NCBI GenBank assembly: GCA_902586695.1
Contig: CACIIL010000004.1
Coordinates: forward strand, 1-62,323
Origin: an uncultured Alphaproteobacteria bacterium
GTDB lineage: Bacteria > Pseudomonadota > Alphaproteobacteria > HIMB59 > GCA-002718135
Reading direction: 5' to 3'
DNA length: 62,323 nt
The notes under the pieces are model-generated. The model saw nothing but the letters and a program-made list of their open reading frames with translations, searched no databases and was not told the origin of the DNA. This document shows positions 26,884-33,834 of this stretch, in pieces (the stretch's first letter is position 1; each line of letters begins with the position of its first letter). Both the position numbers and the translations under genes were made by a program.

Positions 26884-27518
26884 GCAAAAACAAAGAAAGT
26901 ATTATTAATCAATTAACTCAGAAACCCTGGGAGCCCGCACAAGTAAAAGTTGATAATTTACATGAGGGTAAAACATTTAATTTACATGTAGGAAAACTAG
27001 GTCTGCGTTATTTAATGGTTGTTAGTACCATTATGTTCTGTTTATTCATCGTAACTTATGCAGATAGAATGGTATACGATGATTGGGTTAGAATGCCTGA
27101 GCCTTTTTTACTTTGGATAAATACTTTAATACTTGTAATTAGTAGTTTTGTCTTTATTCGCATTCAACTAGCTTCAAAGAAAAATAATTTTGAAAAAGCA
27201 AGAAGAGAATTATTTTTTATTGGATTTTTAGCTGTATTATTCCTCATTGGTCAATTATTAGTATGGCAAGATTTGGTTCAAGCAGGCTATTATGTTTCTG
27301 GCAGTCCAGCAAATGGTTATTTTTACGTATTTACTACTCTTCATGGTTTTCATCTCTTAGGGGGTTTAATATATTGGGCTATGACAATAAATAAAGTTTG
27401 GAAGCTTGAGAATATAGTTATTAGAAAAGCAAAACATACAATAGAATTATGTGCAATTTATTGGCATTTTTTATTAGCTGTGTGGATAGTGCTATTTGGA
27501 TTAATGTTATTTTCATAA
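26880..27518 (+). CDS. Cytochrome c oxidase subunit III-like protein, first copy
   Basis: A 212-residue membrane protein with about five helices. TTLHGFHLLGG and CAIYWHFLLAVW are the conserved COX3 helices. It overlaps coxA by ATGA and is followed 14 bp later by a second COX3 gene. The two are different in sequence (they share mainly the HGxH and YWHF motifs) and each is complete, so this is not one gene split by a frameshift. It resembles the NorE-like or short COX3 proteins found in tandem in some caa3-type loci. Confidence 0.85.
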   Translation: MSKNKESIINQLTQKPWEPAQVKVDNLHEGKTFNLHVGKLGLRYLMVVSTIMFCLFIVTYADRMVYDDWVRMPEPFLLWINTLILVISSFVFIRIQLASKKNNFEKARRELFFIGFLAVLFLIGQLLVWQDLVQAGYYVSGSPANGYFYVFTTLHGFHLLGGLIYWAMTINKVWKLENIVIRKAKHTIELCAIYWHFLLAVWIVLFGLMLFS

Positions 27519-27532
27519 TGAAAGGTTAACTA

Positions 27533-28240
27533 ATGGAGTCAAATCAAAACGTAGAAGTAATAGTTCCTGAAAAGCAATCCTTTTCTAAGGAATGGGCGTC
27601 TGACCAAAAAGCTTTTAAAGGTGTTCCATGGGGAAAAGCAATGATGTGGATATTTCTTGTTAGTGATACTTTTGTTTTTAGTATTTTTTTAATTTCTTAC
27701 ATGACAGTACGATTTTCTACGAAAGCAGATTGGCCTAATGCTAGTGAAGTTTTTGGATTACATGTTGGTGATTATAATGTTCCATTACTTTTAATTGCTA
27801 TCATGACTTTTATATTAATTACTAGCAGTGGAACCATGGCTTTAGCAGTTAAATATGGATACGAGAAAAATCGAAAAATGTGTGGTTATCTTATGTTAGC
27901 TACAGCTGTATTTGGTGCATCATTTGTAGGTATGCAGGCTTTTGAATGGACAAAATTAATTAGTGAAGGAGTGCGTCCTTGGGATAATCCATTTGGGGCC
28001 CCACAGTTTGGTGCAATATTTTTTATGATTACTGGTTTTCATGGTACTCATGTAACAATTGGTGTTATTTTCCTTTTTATTATGACAAGGAAAGTCTTTA
28101 GAGGAGATTTTGATACTGGTAGAAGAGGTTTTTTTACATCGCAAAAATCAAATTATGAAGCAATAGAAATTATGGGTTTGTATTGGCATTTTGTAGATTT
28201 AGTTTGGGTTTTTATTTTTGCATTTTTCTATTTATGGTGA
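27533..28240 (+). CDS. coxC: Cytochrome c oxidase subunit III, second copy
   Basis: A 235-residue subunit III with about five helices: MWIFLVSDTFVFSIFLISY, ITSSGTMALAV, TGFHGTHVTIGV and GLYWHFVDLVWVFIFAFFYLW. The family glutamate sits in FVGMQAFEWTKLI. This copy is the closer match to canonical short COX3. Subunit III stabilises subunit I and supports sustained turnover. It lies between the first COX3 copy and the COX4-like gene within the operon. Confidence 0.88.
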   Translation: MESNQNVEVIVPEKQSFSKEWASDQKAFKGVPWGKAMMWIFLVSDTFVFSIFLISYMTVRFSTKADWPNASEVFGLHVGDYNVPLLLIAIMTFILITSSGTMALAVKYGYEKNRKMCGYLMLATAVFGASFVGMQAFEWTKLISEGVRPWDNPFGAPQFGAIFFMITGFHGTHVTIGVIFLFIMTRKVFRGDFDTGRRGFFTSQKSNYEAIEIMGLYWHFVDLVWVFIFAFFYLW

Positions 28241-28246
28241 GGTAAT

Positions 28247-28570
28247 ATGGCAGAAGGTACACAACAACATCCCTTAAAAATTTATTTCCAAGTATGGACA
28301 TTGCTTTTTGTAGTAAGTGCATTGTCATACTGGGTTGATTGGTATGGATTTCAAAGTTATACTAGATGGGGTCTGATTTTAATTTTTATGCTTCTTAAAG
28401 CTGGTTTTATTTGTGCAATTTTTATGCATATGTGGTGGGAAAGGCTACCTATAATAGCAGCTATTTTAATGCCTTGTTTTGCGATATTAGTTTTTGTGTT
28501 TATTATGTGGCATGAATCTTATTGGACATTAATCATAAGAAAAATTTATTTTGCAGTTACTGGATCATAG
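28247..28570 (+). CDS. Prokaryotic cytochrome c oxidase subunit IV-like protein
   Basis: A 107-residue membrane protein with three hydrophobic segments and the pattern LKAGFICAIFMHMWWERLPII, typical of the COX4_pro/CoxD family of caa3 and quinol oxidases. Its role is accessory to assembly or stability. It begins 6 bp after the second COX3 gene with a GAGGT ribosome binding site, which supports one co-translated operon. Confidence 0.82.
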   Translation: MAEGTQQHPLKIYFQVWTLLFVVSALSYWVDWYGFQSYTRWGLILIFMLLKAGFICAIFMHMWWERLPIIAAILMPCFAILVFVFIMWHESYWTLIIRKIYFAVTGS

Positions 28571-28587
28571 GAATTATTAGTTCTTAA

Positions 28588-29481
28588 ATGACCCAAAAAA
28601 TATTAACAATTAATACGTTTCTATTTAATTTAAATAGTTTTTATCAATTAATGAAACCAAGGGTTATGTCCCTAGTTATTTTTACATGTGTTGTTGGATT
28701 AATTGCAGCACCGGCTCAAGTAGATTTTATTACTTCTGCTTTATCTTTATGTGCTGTTGCTCTAGGTGCGGGTGCTGCAGGAGCATTAAACATGTGGTAT
28801 GAATCAGACTTAGATGCATTAATGAAGAGGACTTGTTTAAGACCTATTCCGACTGGTAAAATTACACAGAACCAAGCTTTAATTTTTGGCCTTTCAACTT
28901 CATTTATTTCTGTAATCGCTCTCTATTATTTTTCTAATTTTATATCTGCAGTAATGCTAACAATAACAATTTTATTTTATGTTGTAATTTATACAATGTG
29001 GTTAAAAAAACTTACACCACAAAACATTGTAATTGGAGGAGCAGCAGGTGCTTTCCCTCCAATTATTGGGTGGACAATTGCGACTGGGAATATAACATTA
29101 GAACCAATTTTATATTTTTTAATTATATTTTTTTGGACACCTTCTCATTTTTGGGCCTTAAGTTTATATAAAACAGAAGACTACAATAATGCAAAAATAC
29201 CTATGTTACCTGTAGTAGCAGGAATCAAAACAACAAAAGTAAACATATTTGTTTATGGATTAATTTTATTTATTATTTCACTAACACCATATTATTTTGG
29301 GTATTTAGGACTTATATATTTTTCTACTAGCTTAGTTTTAGGTCTTTATTACGTATACTTATGTTACAAATTACTAATAGAAATTAATGATGAAAATAAA
29401 TTTGCAAAAAAAATATTTATATATTCAATTTTATATTTATTTTTGATTTTTATCTCTATATTAATAGATGGAATCATTTAA
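28588..29481 (+). CDS. ctaB: Protoheme IX farnesyltransferase (heme O synthase)
   Basis: A 297-residue membrane enzyme that farnesylates haem B to haem O for the oxidase. The prenyl-binding aspartate motif is seen in NMWYESDLDALMKRT followed by RPIPTGKI, with GGAAGAFPPIIGW and FFWTPSHFWALSLYKTEDY as further signatures. About nine helices. It follows the COX4-like gene by 17 bp, and its stop overlaps the next small gene by one base. No haem A synthase (ctaA) is in the window. Confidence 0.95.
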   Translation: MTQKILTINTFLFNLNSFYQLMKPRVMSLVIFTCVVGLIAAPAQVDFITSALSLCAVALGAGAAGALNMWYESDLDALMKRTCLRPIPTGKITQNQALIFGLSTSFISVIALYYFSNFISAVMLTITILFYVVIYTMWLKKLTPQNIVIGGAAGAFPPIIGWTIATGNITLEPILYFLIIFFWTPSHFWALSLYKTEDYNNAKIPMLPVVAGIKTTKVNIFVYGLILFIISLTPYYFGYLGLIYFSTSLVLGLYYVYLCYKLLIEINDENKFAKKIFIYSILYLFLIFISILIDGII

Positions 29482-29675
29482 TGAGTAATTTATTTAATTT
29501 TTTTATAATTTTTTTATTACTTTTAATACCAGTACCAGTTTTTGCAAGGTGTGCAGTTTGTTATACACAAGGTATGTCTGGAGCAAGTATTGCTGTAATG
29601 GTCATTGTTATATCAGCAATTTTTCTTTTTATTGCTAATAAATTTTTACAAAAATTCTTAGAAAAATATAATTAA
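29481..29675 (+). CDS. Small membrane protein with N-terminal CxxC
   Basis: A 64-residue protein with a signal-like first helix ending near VPVFA, then RCAVCYTQGMSGASIAVMVI and a second helix. The CxxC would lie at the periplasmic face right after the first helix. It overlaps ctaB by one base, so it is translated with the oxidase operon and could help copper or haem handling; this is inference from position and the cysteine pair only. I do not recognise a named family. Confidence 0.6.
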   Translation: MSNLFNFFIIFLLLLIPVPVFARCAVCYTQGMSGASIAVMVIVISAIFLFIANKFLQKFLEKYN

Positions 29676-29681
29676 AATATT

Positions 29682-29822
29682 TTAACTTTGGTTATTTTCT
29701 GTTGAAGATATATCATCATTTCTTTTATCTGATTTTATCCAAACCCAAGTTATTAAAAAGTAGCAAAAAAGATACATCCCTAAAACTCCACAAAGTAATA
29801 ATGTTTCTGAGTTAAATTCCAT
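29682..29822 (-). CDS. 46-residue single-span membrane protein
   Basis: The ORF begins MEFNSETLLLCGVLGMYLFC and has one helix ending before a charged tail (KSDKRNDDISSTENNQS). The start at 29822 is chosen because an AAAGGT ribosome binding site lies about 8 bases upstream; an earlier in-frame ATG at 29864 has none. It follows rsmE on the minus strand by 48 bp and ends 6 bp from the convergent CxxC gene. Function unknown. Confidence 0.5.
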   Translation of the reverse strand: MEFNSETLLLCGVLGMYLFCYFLITWVWIKSDKRNDDISSTENNQS

Positions 29823-29870
29823 AATTAATACCTTTATAAATGAAATTATGTATTGATGATACAAAAATTT

Positions 29871-30602
29871 TTATGATGTTATTTCTTTTATACAAAATAA
29901 AGCCACTGTAATAGCAGTATCAGAACGCAGTATAGTTTTACCTAGTGATACTGATATAACGTTATTATTTTTTAAAATTAAATCTTGTTCAGCACTTGAG
30001 AAACCGCCTTCTGGACCTACAAGGACAGCCCATTTTTTTGTGGTATTTTTTATAGAGATCATAGTTTCAATTATAGATGTATTATCTGTATTTTTTTCAT
30101 TACAATAAATCAATTTTCTATCCATAGGCCAACTTTCTAATAAAGATTTAAGATCTATTTCTTTTTCTATACTTGGGATGTCTAATCTTAAAGATTGTTC
30201 TGAAGCCTCAACAGTATTTTGAGATAGGTTTTTTTCATTTATATTTTTGATATTTGTGTACTCAGTAATACAAGGAATAATTTTTGATACACCTATTTCA
30301 GTTGCTTTTTGTATAGCTGTGCTCATTCGGCTTTGTCTTATAGGAGAAAATATCAACCATATATCAGGAGAAGACAGCATTTTTTTAATATTTTCAGTAA
30401 CACGCAGTGCTGTACTTTCTCTATTTACAGAAATTACTTTTGAAATCCATTCGCCTGATTGACCATCAAAAACATTAATTTTATCATCAATTTTTATTCG
30501 CATAACATTTTTAAGGAAATGATGTTGTTTATTTTTTACATAAATAATTAAATTAGAAGAAATCGTCTTGTTAACAAAAATACGTGTTTTAGGTTTTTGC
30601 AT
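29871..30602 (-). CDS. rsmE: 16S rRNA (uracil(1498)-N3)-methyltransferase RsmE
   Basis: About 243 residues, SPOUT-class methyltransferase. An N-terminal PUA-like domain (RIFVNKTISSN, HHFLKNVMRIKIDD) precedes the knotted domain with ATEIGVSKIIPCITEYTN, AVLVGPEGGFSSAEQDLI and SLGKTILRSDTAITVAL. These are the diagnostic RsmE motifs. The start at 30602 (MQKPKTRIFV) gives the usual N-terminus; an upstream ATG at 30617 adds five residues and cannot be excluded. Confidence 0.93.
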   Translation of the reverse strand: MQKPKTRIFVNKTISSNLIIYVKNKQHHFLKNVMRIKIDDKINVFDGQSGEWISKVISVNRESTALRVTENIKKMLSSPDIWLIFSPIRQSRMSTAIQKATEIGVSKIIPCITEYTNIKNINEKNLSQNTVEASEQSLRLDIPSIEKEIDLKSLLESWPMDRKLIYCNEKNTDNTSIIETMISIKNTTKKWAVLVGPEGGFSSAEQDLILKNNNVISVSLGKTILRSDTAITVALFCIKEITS

Positions 30603-30670
30603 AATAAATAATATCATTATTATATAAAAATATTATTAGTAAATATATTTTTATAATATTATGCTTAATT

Positions 30671-31123
30671 ATGATTAAAGAGTTGTCTTTTGAAACAAAA
30701 TTTGGATGGATTAATATTAAAGAAATAAACGAAAGAATAGAATCAATACAGTTTGGAAAAAAAAATAATAACTATTGTAAGAGCAAGACTCTTTTAAAAG
30801 TAAAAAATCAAATACAAAAATATTTAAAAGGTCAATTAAAAAATTTTGATCTAAATATTTTTTTAGAAGGAACAATTTTTCAAAAAAAAATTTGGAACGA
30901 ACTTAAAAAAATTCCATATGGTAAAACTAAATCCTATGGTCAAATTGCAAAAAAACTTAATACATCACCTAGGTTTGTTGGTAATGTTTGTGGATTAAAT
31001 AAACATTTAATTGTAGTACCATGCCATCGTGTTATTCGTTCTGATGGAACCCTTGGTGGATTTTCTGGTTTGGGTGGTATTAAATTAAAAAAAAGGTTAT
31101 TAGAATTAGAGAATGATGAGTAA
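30671..31123 (+). CDS. ogt: Methylated-DNA--protein-cysteine methyltransferase
   Basis: A 150-residue suicide DNA-repair protein that takes the alkyl group from O6-alkylguanine. The acceptor cysteine lies in VPCHRVIRSDGTLGGFSG, and the helix-turn-helix part is GKTKSYGQIAKKLNTSPRFVGNVCG. Length fits Ogt without the Ada regulatory domain. It overlaps the next amidotransferase gene by 11 bp and is divergent from rsmE. Confidence 0.93.
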   Translation: MIKELSFETKFGWINIKEINERIESIQFGKKNNNYCKSKTLLKVKNQIQKYLKGQLKNFDLNIFLEGTIFQKKIWNELKKIPYGKTKSYGQIAKKLNTSPRFVGNVCGLNKHLIVVPCHRVIRSDGTLGGFSGLGGIKLKKRLLELENDE

Positions 31124-31841
31124 AAAAATTATTATACTTCAACATATTGATATAGAAACACCAGGATATATTCTTGATTTAATGAAAAAAGATAATTTAA
31201 ATCTAACTACAATTCAATTAGATGAAGGGGAGAAAATACCAAATAATATTGAAGAGTTTGATGGAATGTTTTGCATGGGAGGCCCTATGGATACATGGAT
31301 GGAAGAAGAATTCCCTTGGCTTATTGAGGAAAAAAATAAAATAAAACAATTTGTTGTAGAGTTACAAAAACCCTACTTGGGTTTTTGTTTAGGATGTCAA
31401 TTATTAGGTGAGGTATTAGGTGGCGACGTTGTAAAATCTAAACCACCTGAAATAGGAATACTAGATATTAATATGGATCAATCTAGTTCAAATGATATTT
31501 TATTTGGTGAATTTAAGTCAACTATTAAGGCTTTGCAGTGGCATAGTTATGAAGTGCAAAATCTTGAATCCAACCATGATATAACATTACTTGGTTCTTC
31601 TCCAACAACTAAATATCAAATATTTAAATATAAAAATCATGCATACGGTATTCAGTTTCATATTGAAATTAAAAATAATACAGTTTCTCAGTGGGGATGT
31701 GTTCCTGAATATGAAAATGCTCTAGAAGATTGTATGGGCAAAGGAGCACTTAAAAAATTTGACAAAGTAGCACAAGAAAATATGAGCGAAATGAATAATA
31801 ATGCAGAAAATTTATATAATAATTTTAAAAAAATATTATAA
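31113..31841 (+). CDS. Type 1 glutamine amidotransferase-domain protein
   Basis: A 242-residue cytoplasmic protein with the GATase-1 fold. The nucleophile is in YLGFCLGCQLLGEVLGG and the histidine/glutamate pair in YGIQFHIEIKNN; both are present, so it should hydrolyse glutamine or a gamma-glutamyl compound. Stand-alone proteins of this kind resemble the amidotransferase half of GMP synthase, but it is not GuaA. It overlaps ogt by 11 bp. It lies just upstream of the glutamine riboswitch region on the same strand, separated by about 60 bp from the first dyad. Confidence 0.8.
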   Translation: MMSKKIIILQHIDIETPGYILDLMKKDNLNLTTIQLDEGEKIPNNIEEFDGMFCMGGPMDTWMEEEFPWLIEEKNKIKQFVVELQKPYLGFCLGCQLLGEVLGGDVVKSKPPEIGILDINMDQSSSNDILFGEFKSTIKALQWHSYEVQNLESNHDITLLGSSPTTKYQIFKYKNHAYGIQFHIEIKNNTVSQWGCVPEYENALEDCMGKGALKKFDKVAQENMSEMNNNAENLYNNFKKIL

Positions 31842-31905
31842 ACCTTCAAAATAATTTAACTAACGAATAAATAATTTATTGAATTTTATACTATATTTGA
31901 TCAAT

Positions 31906-31933
31906 GCATATCTAGGTATGCGTTTTGTGCATA
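31906..31933 (+). promoter_or_regulatory. Overlapping dyads, possible nitrogen-control operator
   Basis: Three half-sites GCATA (31906-31910), TATGC (31917-31921) and GCATA (31929-31933) form two overlapping inverted repeats. The second has a 5-7-5 layout like an NtrC site, although the bases differ from the enteric consensus. They lie 58-85 bp before the first riboswitch aptamer. Binding protein unknown. Confidence 0.35.
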
Positions 31934-31990
31934 TCTATTTTTCTTATTTTAAACTTACAATTTTTAATATTATAATTAAATATATTTTTA

Positions 31991-32039
31991 CGTTCATCAT
32001 GTTTTACATGACGGAAGTAAGCGAAAGCTGAAGGAACGC
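31991..32039 (+). promoter_or_regulatory. Glutamine riboswitch aptamer 1 (glnA RNA motif)
   Basis: The sequence folds as the glutamine-binding glnA/downstream-peptide aptamer: P1 from CGTTC (31991-31995) with GAACG (32034-32038), P2 ATCATG with CATGA around a TTTTA loop, the conserved core CGGAAGTAAG, P3 AGC-GAAA-GCT, then TGAAGGAACGC. Core bases GGAAGTAAG and GAAGGAACG match what I recall of the published consensus. It is one of two tandem copies. Confidence 0.85.
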
Positions 32040-32056
32040 ATGCAGAGTTATTAAAT

Positions 32057-32105
32057 CGTTCAATCTGTTTTAACAGATCGGAAGTAGGTTATACCGAAGG
32101 AACGC
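32057..32105 (+). promoter_or_regulatory. Glutamine riboswitch aptamer 2 (glnA RNA motif)
   Basis: Second tandem aptamer, 17 bases after the first: P1 CGTTC (32057-32061) with GAACG (32100-32104), P2 ATCTGT with ACAGAT around TTTTA, core CGGAAGTAGG, P3 GGT-TAT-ACC, then CGAAGGAACGC. P2 and P3 differ in sequence from copy 1 while pairing is kept, which is covariation support within the window. Tandem copies would give a steeper glutamine response. Confidence 0.87.
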
Positions 32106-32144
32106 GGAACTTATATATTAATTTCCATAGCTAAGCATGATTTG

Positions 32145-32168
32145 AACAGGTCTCAGGTGAGTTCTGTT
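32145..32168 (+). promoter_or_regulatory. Hairpin between aptamer 2 and the ribosome binding site
   Basis: AACAG and CTGTT form the outer stem and CTC/GAG an inner stem around AGGT. It sits 39 bases after aptamer 2 and 14 bases before the GGAG at 32182-32185. No U-tract follows directly, so control of translation start is more likely than termination. Possible expression platform; folding was done by eye. Confidence 0.4.
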
Positions 32169-32187
32169 ATAAATTTATTATGGAGAA

Positions 32188-32550
32188 TTATATGAATAAA
32201 TATTCTTTTTTGGGTTTAATTTTAGGTTTTACTTTTATTTCATAAAACTCTTCTGTTAAAAAATATTTTTTTACCCTCCTATCTTGATTATTTTCAACCT
32301 TCTTTAAAATCTTTTTATCTAATCCTTCACTAAGCAAATTTTGAATACTTGATCTTGATCCTAAAGACTTTGGTATATTTAAACATAATTTCTCATAGGA
32401 AATACCACCTAAATCATTATTACAAAAAATCTCCATAATGACAGCATGATGTAAAAGAGATTTATAAAAAAACTTATCAAAAATATTTGTGCTTTCAATA
32501 CTGTAGTACAAAGCTATTTTATTTAGTTCAATAATCCCTTTTACATTCAT
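32188..32550 (-). CDS. Winged-helix (MarR-like) transcriptional regulator
   Basis: A 120-residue DNA-binding protein. Residues about 25-110 form a winged helix: HHAVIMEIFCNN (helix 1), ISYEKLCLNIPKSLGSRSSIQNLLSEGLDKK (helix-turn-helix) and VENNQDRRVKKYFLTEEF (wing). It lies 39 bp behind amt on the same strand and may control it. The C-terminus as read here (after YEIKV) crosses the inverted repeat and is encoded by antisense of the amt signal sequence. If the segment is flipped, the protein ends NWIKNQKNIFNS with a stop at 33871, a more natural MarR-type terminal helix. Target and ligand are unknown. Confidence 0.72.
   Translation of the reverse strand: MNVKGIIELNKIALYYSIESTNIFDKFFYKSLLHHAVIMEIFCNNDLGGISYEKLCLNIPKSLGSRSSIQNLLSEGLDKKILKKVENNQDRRVKKYFLTEEFYEIKVKPKIKPKKEYLFI
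32192..32245 (+). pseudogene. 17-codon ORF: displaced 5' end of amt
   Basis: Directly behind the glutamine riboswitches, GGAG at 32182-32185 is spaced six bases from the ATG at 32192. The ORF reads MNKYSFLGLILGFTFIS then stops. It is the first part of a signal peptide. The last five residues FTFIS are repeated, in the same frame, at the start-less 5' end of amt on the opposite strand, because both use one arm of a 16-bp inverted repeat. I therefore read it as the first 17 codons of amt, cut from the rest by inversion of the 32244-33818 segment. A stand-alone small regulated peptide is the alternative. Confidence 0.75.
32228..32243 (+). repeat. Inverted repeat arm, left
   Basis: TTTACTTTTATTTCAT, a perfect 16-bp match to the reverse complement of 33819-33834. 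It lies in the 17-codon ORF on the plus strand and in the last codons of the winged-helix gene on the minus strand. It marks the left breakpoint of the proposed inversion. Confidence 0.9.
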
Positions 32551-32589
32551 AATTTTCTCAATTTACTAAATTCAAGATAGGTTAATAAT

Positions 32590-33834
32590 CTAATCTCGAA
32601 TTGAATATGCCATTACTCCAACTTCCGCTTTATCAGTTCCAAGCTTTTCTGCTTCTTCGCTTATTCTTATTCCAAAACTAATTTTCATTAGGTACCAAAC
32701 AATAAAGGCAGCAACGAAAACAAAAATGTTGATCCATAAGATTCCATAGAGCTGAGAAGCAAAATTAGTACCAGAATTAGTAAGTGGTACAGCTAATGTC
32801 CCCCAAATACCTGCAAAACCGTGAACCGGAATAGCTCCAACAACATCATCTATTTTAAATCTAATCAATAATAATGTTCCGTAATAGACAACTAATCCTC
32901 CAATTCCTCCAATAATTATTGCCATGATAGGAGAAGGTGTAAGAGGCTCTGCAGTAATAGCTACAAGTCCACCTAAAGCACCGTTAAGCATCATCACAAC
33001 ATCAGTTTTACCACCAACTAATCTTGACACGGCAGCACAAACCATAACACCTGCACAAGCGGCTAGGTTAGTGTTAATAAAAATAGTTGCGATAGAAGTT
33101 GAGTCATCAAAAGAGCCTAAAGCTAATTGTGATCCACCGTTAAATCCAAACCATCCTAACCATAAAATAAATACACCTAGTGTTGCTAATGGTATTGAAG
33201 AACTGGCAAAAGGCTCCATTGCTTTAGGGTCACCTTTATCAGTAAATCTGCCAAGTCTTGGGCCAAGAAGTATAGCTCCTGCAAGTGCCGCAGCACCTCC
33301 TGCACTATGAACTAATGTTGAACCAGCAAAATCTGAAAAACCAGCAGCTGCAAGATGACCTCCACCCCATTGCCATCCCATTTCGATTGGATATATTATA
33401 CCAGCTAAAATTGCACAAAATAAAAAGAATGGCCAAATTTTAATTCTTTCAGCCATCGTACCTGATACTATAGAGCAAGTTGTAGCACAAAATACCATTT
33501 GGAAAAACCAATCTGAACCATCCGAATAACCAGTTTCAATTGAGCTTGCATCACTCCATGGGAGGAATGTTCCAATAAATCCTCCTTCTGGGATGCCGTA
33601 TGCTAAATTATATCCAACAAACCAAAACATCAAACCTGCTATAGAATATAATCCTATATTTTTTGCAGCTATTGTTGCAACGCTTTTAGATGTAACTAAC
33701 CCAGACTCTAACATTGCAAAACCAGCTGCCATCCACATGACTAAAAAACCACCTATTAAAAATAAGAGTGTGTTTAAAATATAGGATACTTCAGGATCAA
33801 CAGCCGCAAAAGCAGTTGATGAAATAAAAGTAAA
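32590..33834 (-). CDS. amt: Ammonium transporter, start codon displaced
   Basis: Inner-membrane Amt/Rh-family ammonium channel with about eleven helices. Conserved parts include AVDPEVSYILNT, WMAAGFAMLESGLV, DFAGSTLVHSAGGAAALAGA, WFGFNGGS and PVHGFAGIWG with channel histidines. The frame runs open from the stop at 32590 to the inverted repeat at 33819-33834 and then meets a TGA at 33847-33849 with no ATG, GTG or TTG in frame before it. The first ATG is at 33738, inside the first helix, and would destroy the signal peptide and topology. Joining the frame at FTFIS to the ORF at 32192 gives a full 426-residue protein with signal peptide, close to the 428 of E. coli AmtB. As drawn the gene is probably silent. 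Confidence 0.88.
   Translation of the reverse strand, partial: FTFISSTAFAAVDPEVSYILNTLLFLIGGFLVMWMAAGFAMLESGLVTSKSVATIAAKNIGLYSIAGLMFWFVGYNLAYGIPEGGFIGTFLPWSDASSIETGYSDGSDWFFQMVFCATTCSIVSGTMAERIKIWPFFLFCAILAGIIYPIEMGWQWGGGHLAAAGFSDFAGSTLVHSAGGAAALAGAILLGPRLGRFTDKGDPKAMEPFASSSIPLATLGVFILWLGWFGFNGGSQLALGSFDDSTSIATIFINTNLAACAGVMVCAAVSRLVGGKTDVVMMLNGALGGLVAITAEPLTPSPIMAIIIGGIGGLVVYYGTLLLIRFKIDDVVGAIPVHGFAGIWGTLAVPLTNSGTNFASQLYGILWINIFVFVAAFIVWYLMKISFGIRISEEAEKLGTDKAEVGVMAYSIRD
33819..33834 (-). repeat. Inverted repeat arm, right
   Basis: ATGAAATAAAAGTAAA on the plus strand, the exact reverse complement of 32228-32243. It lies at the 5' edge of the recognisable amt reading frame. The flanking bases differ on both sides, so the match is exactly 16 bp. 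It marks the right breakpoint of the proposed 1.6-kb inversion. Confidence 0.9.

Larger units (their letters stand above)
31842..32187 (+). other. 346-bp region upstream of the inverted amt segment
   Basis: No gene is present between the amidotransferase and the start of the winged-helix/17-codon overlap. The region holds the overlapping dyads, two glutamine riboswitch aptamers, a platform hairpin and the GGAG ribosome binding site, all on the plus strand. A TATACT hexamer at 31887-31892 could be a -10 box, but no matching -35 was found. In other words it is the complete leader of a nitrogen-regulated gene whose body is missing from this strand. Confidence 0.75.

Noticed and set aside
26880-28240. 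The two COX3 genes as one gene split by a frameshift
   Set aside because: Each has its own HGxH and YWHF helices, its own start and a complete set of membrane segments; they are tandem paralogues.
32192-32245. A 17-residue 'downstream peptide' directly controlled by the riboswitch
   Set aside because: Such peptides are known from cyanobacterial glutamine riboswitches, but sharing FTFIS in phase with amt across a perfect inverted repeat makes a split amt the better reading. Kept as an alternative only.
32924-33310. 128-codon open frame opposite amt
   Set aside because: It is a shadow of the amt coding sequence with low-complexity composition and no ribosome binding site or recognisable domain.
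32590-33738. amt as a simple gene starting at the ATG at 33738
   Set aside because: That start lies inside the first membrane helix. The frame upstream still encodes AVDPEVSYILNT and the end of a signal peptide, so the gene is cut at the inverted repeat, not started there.
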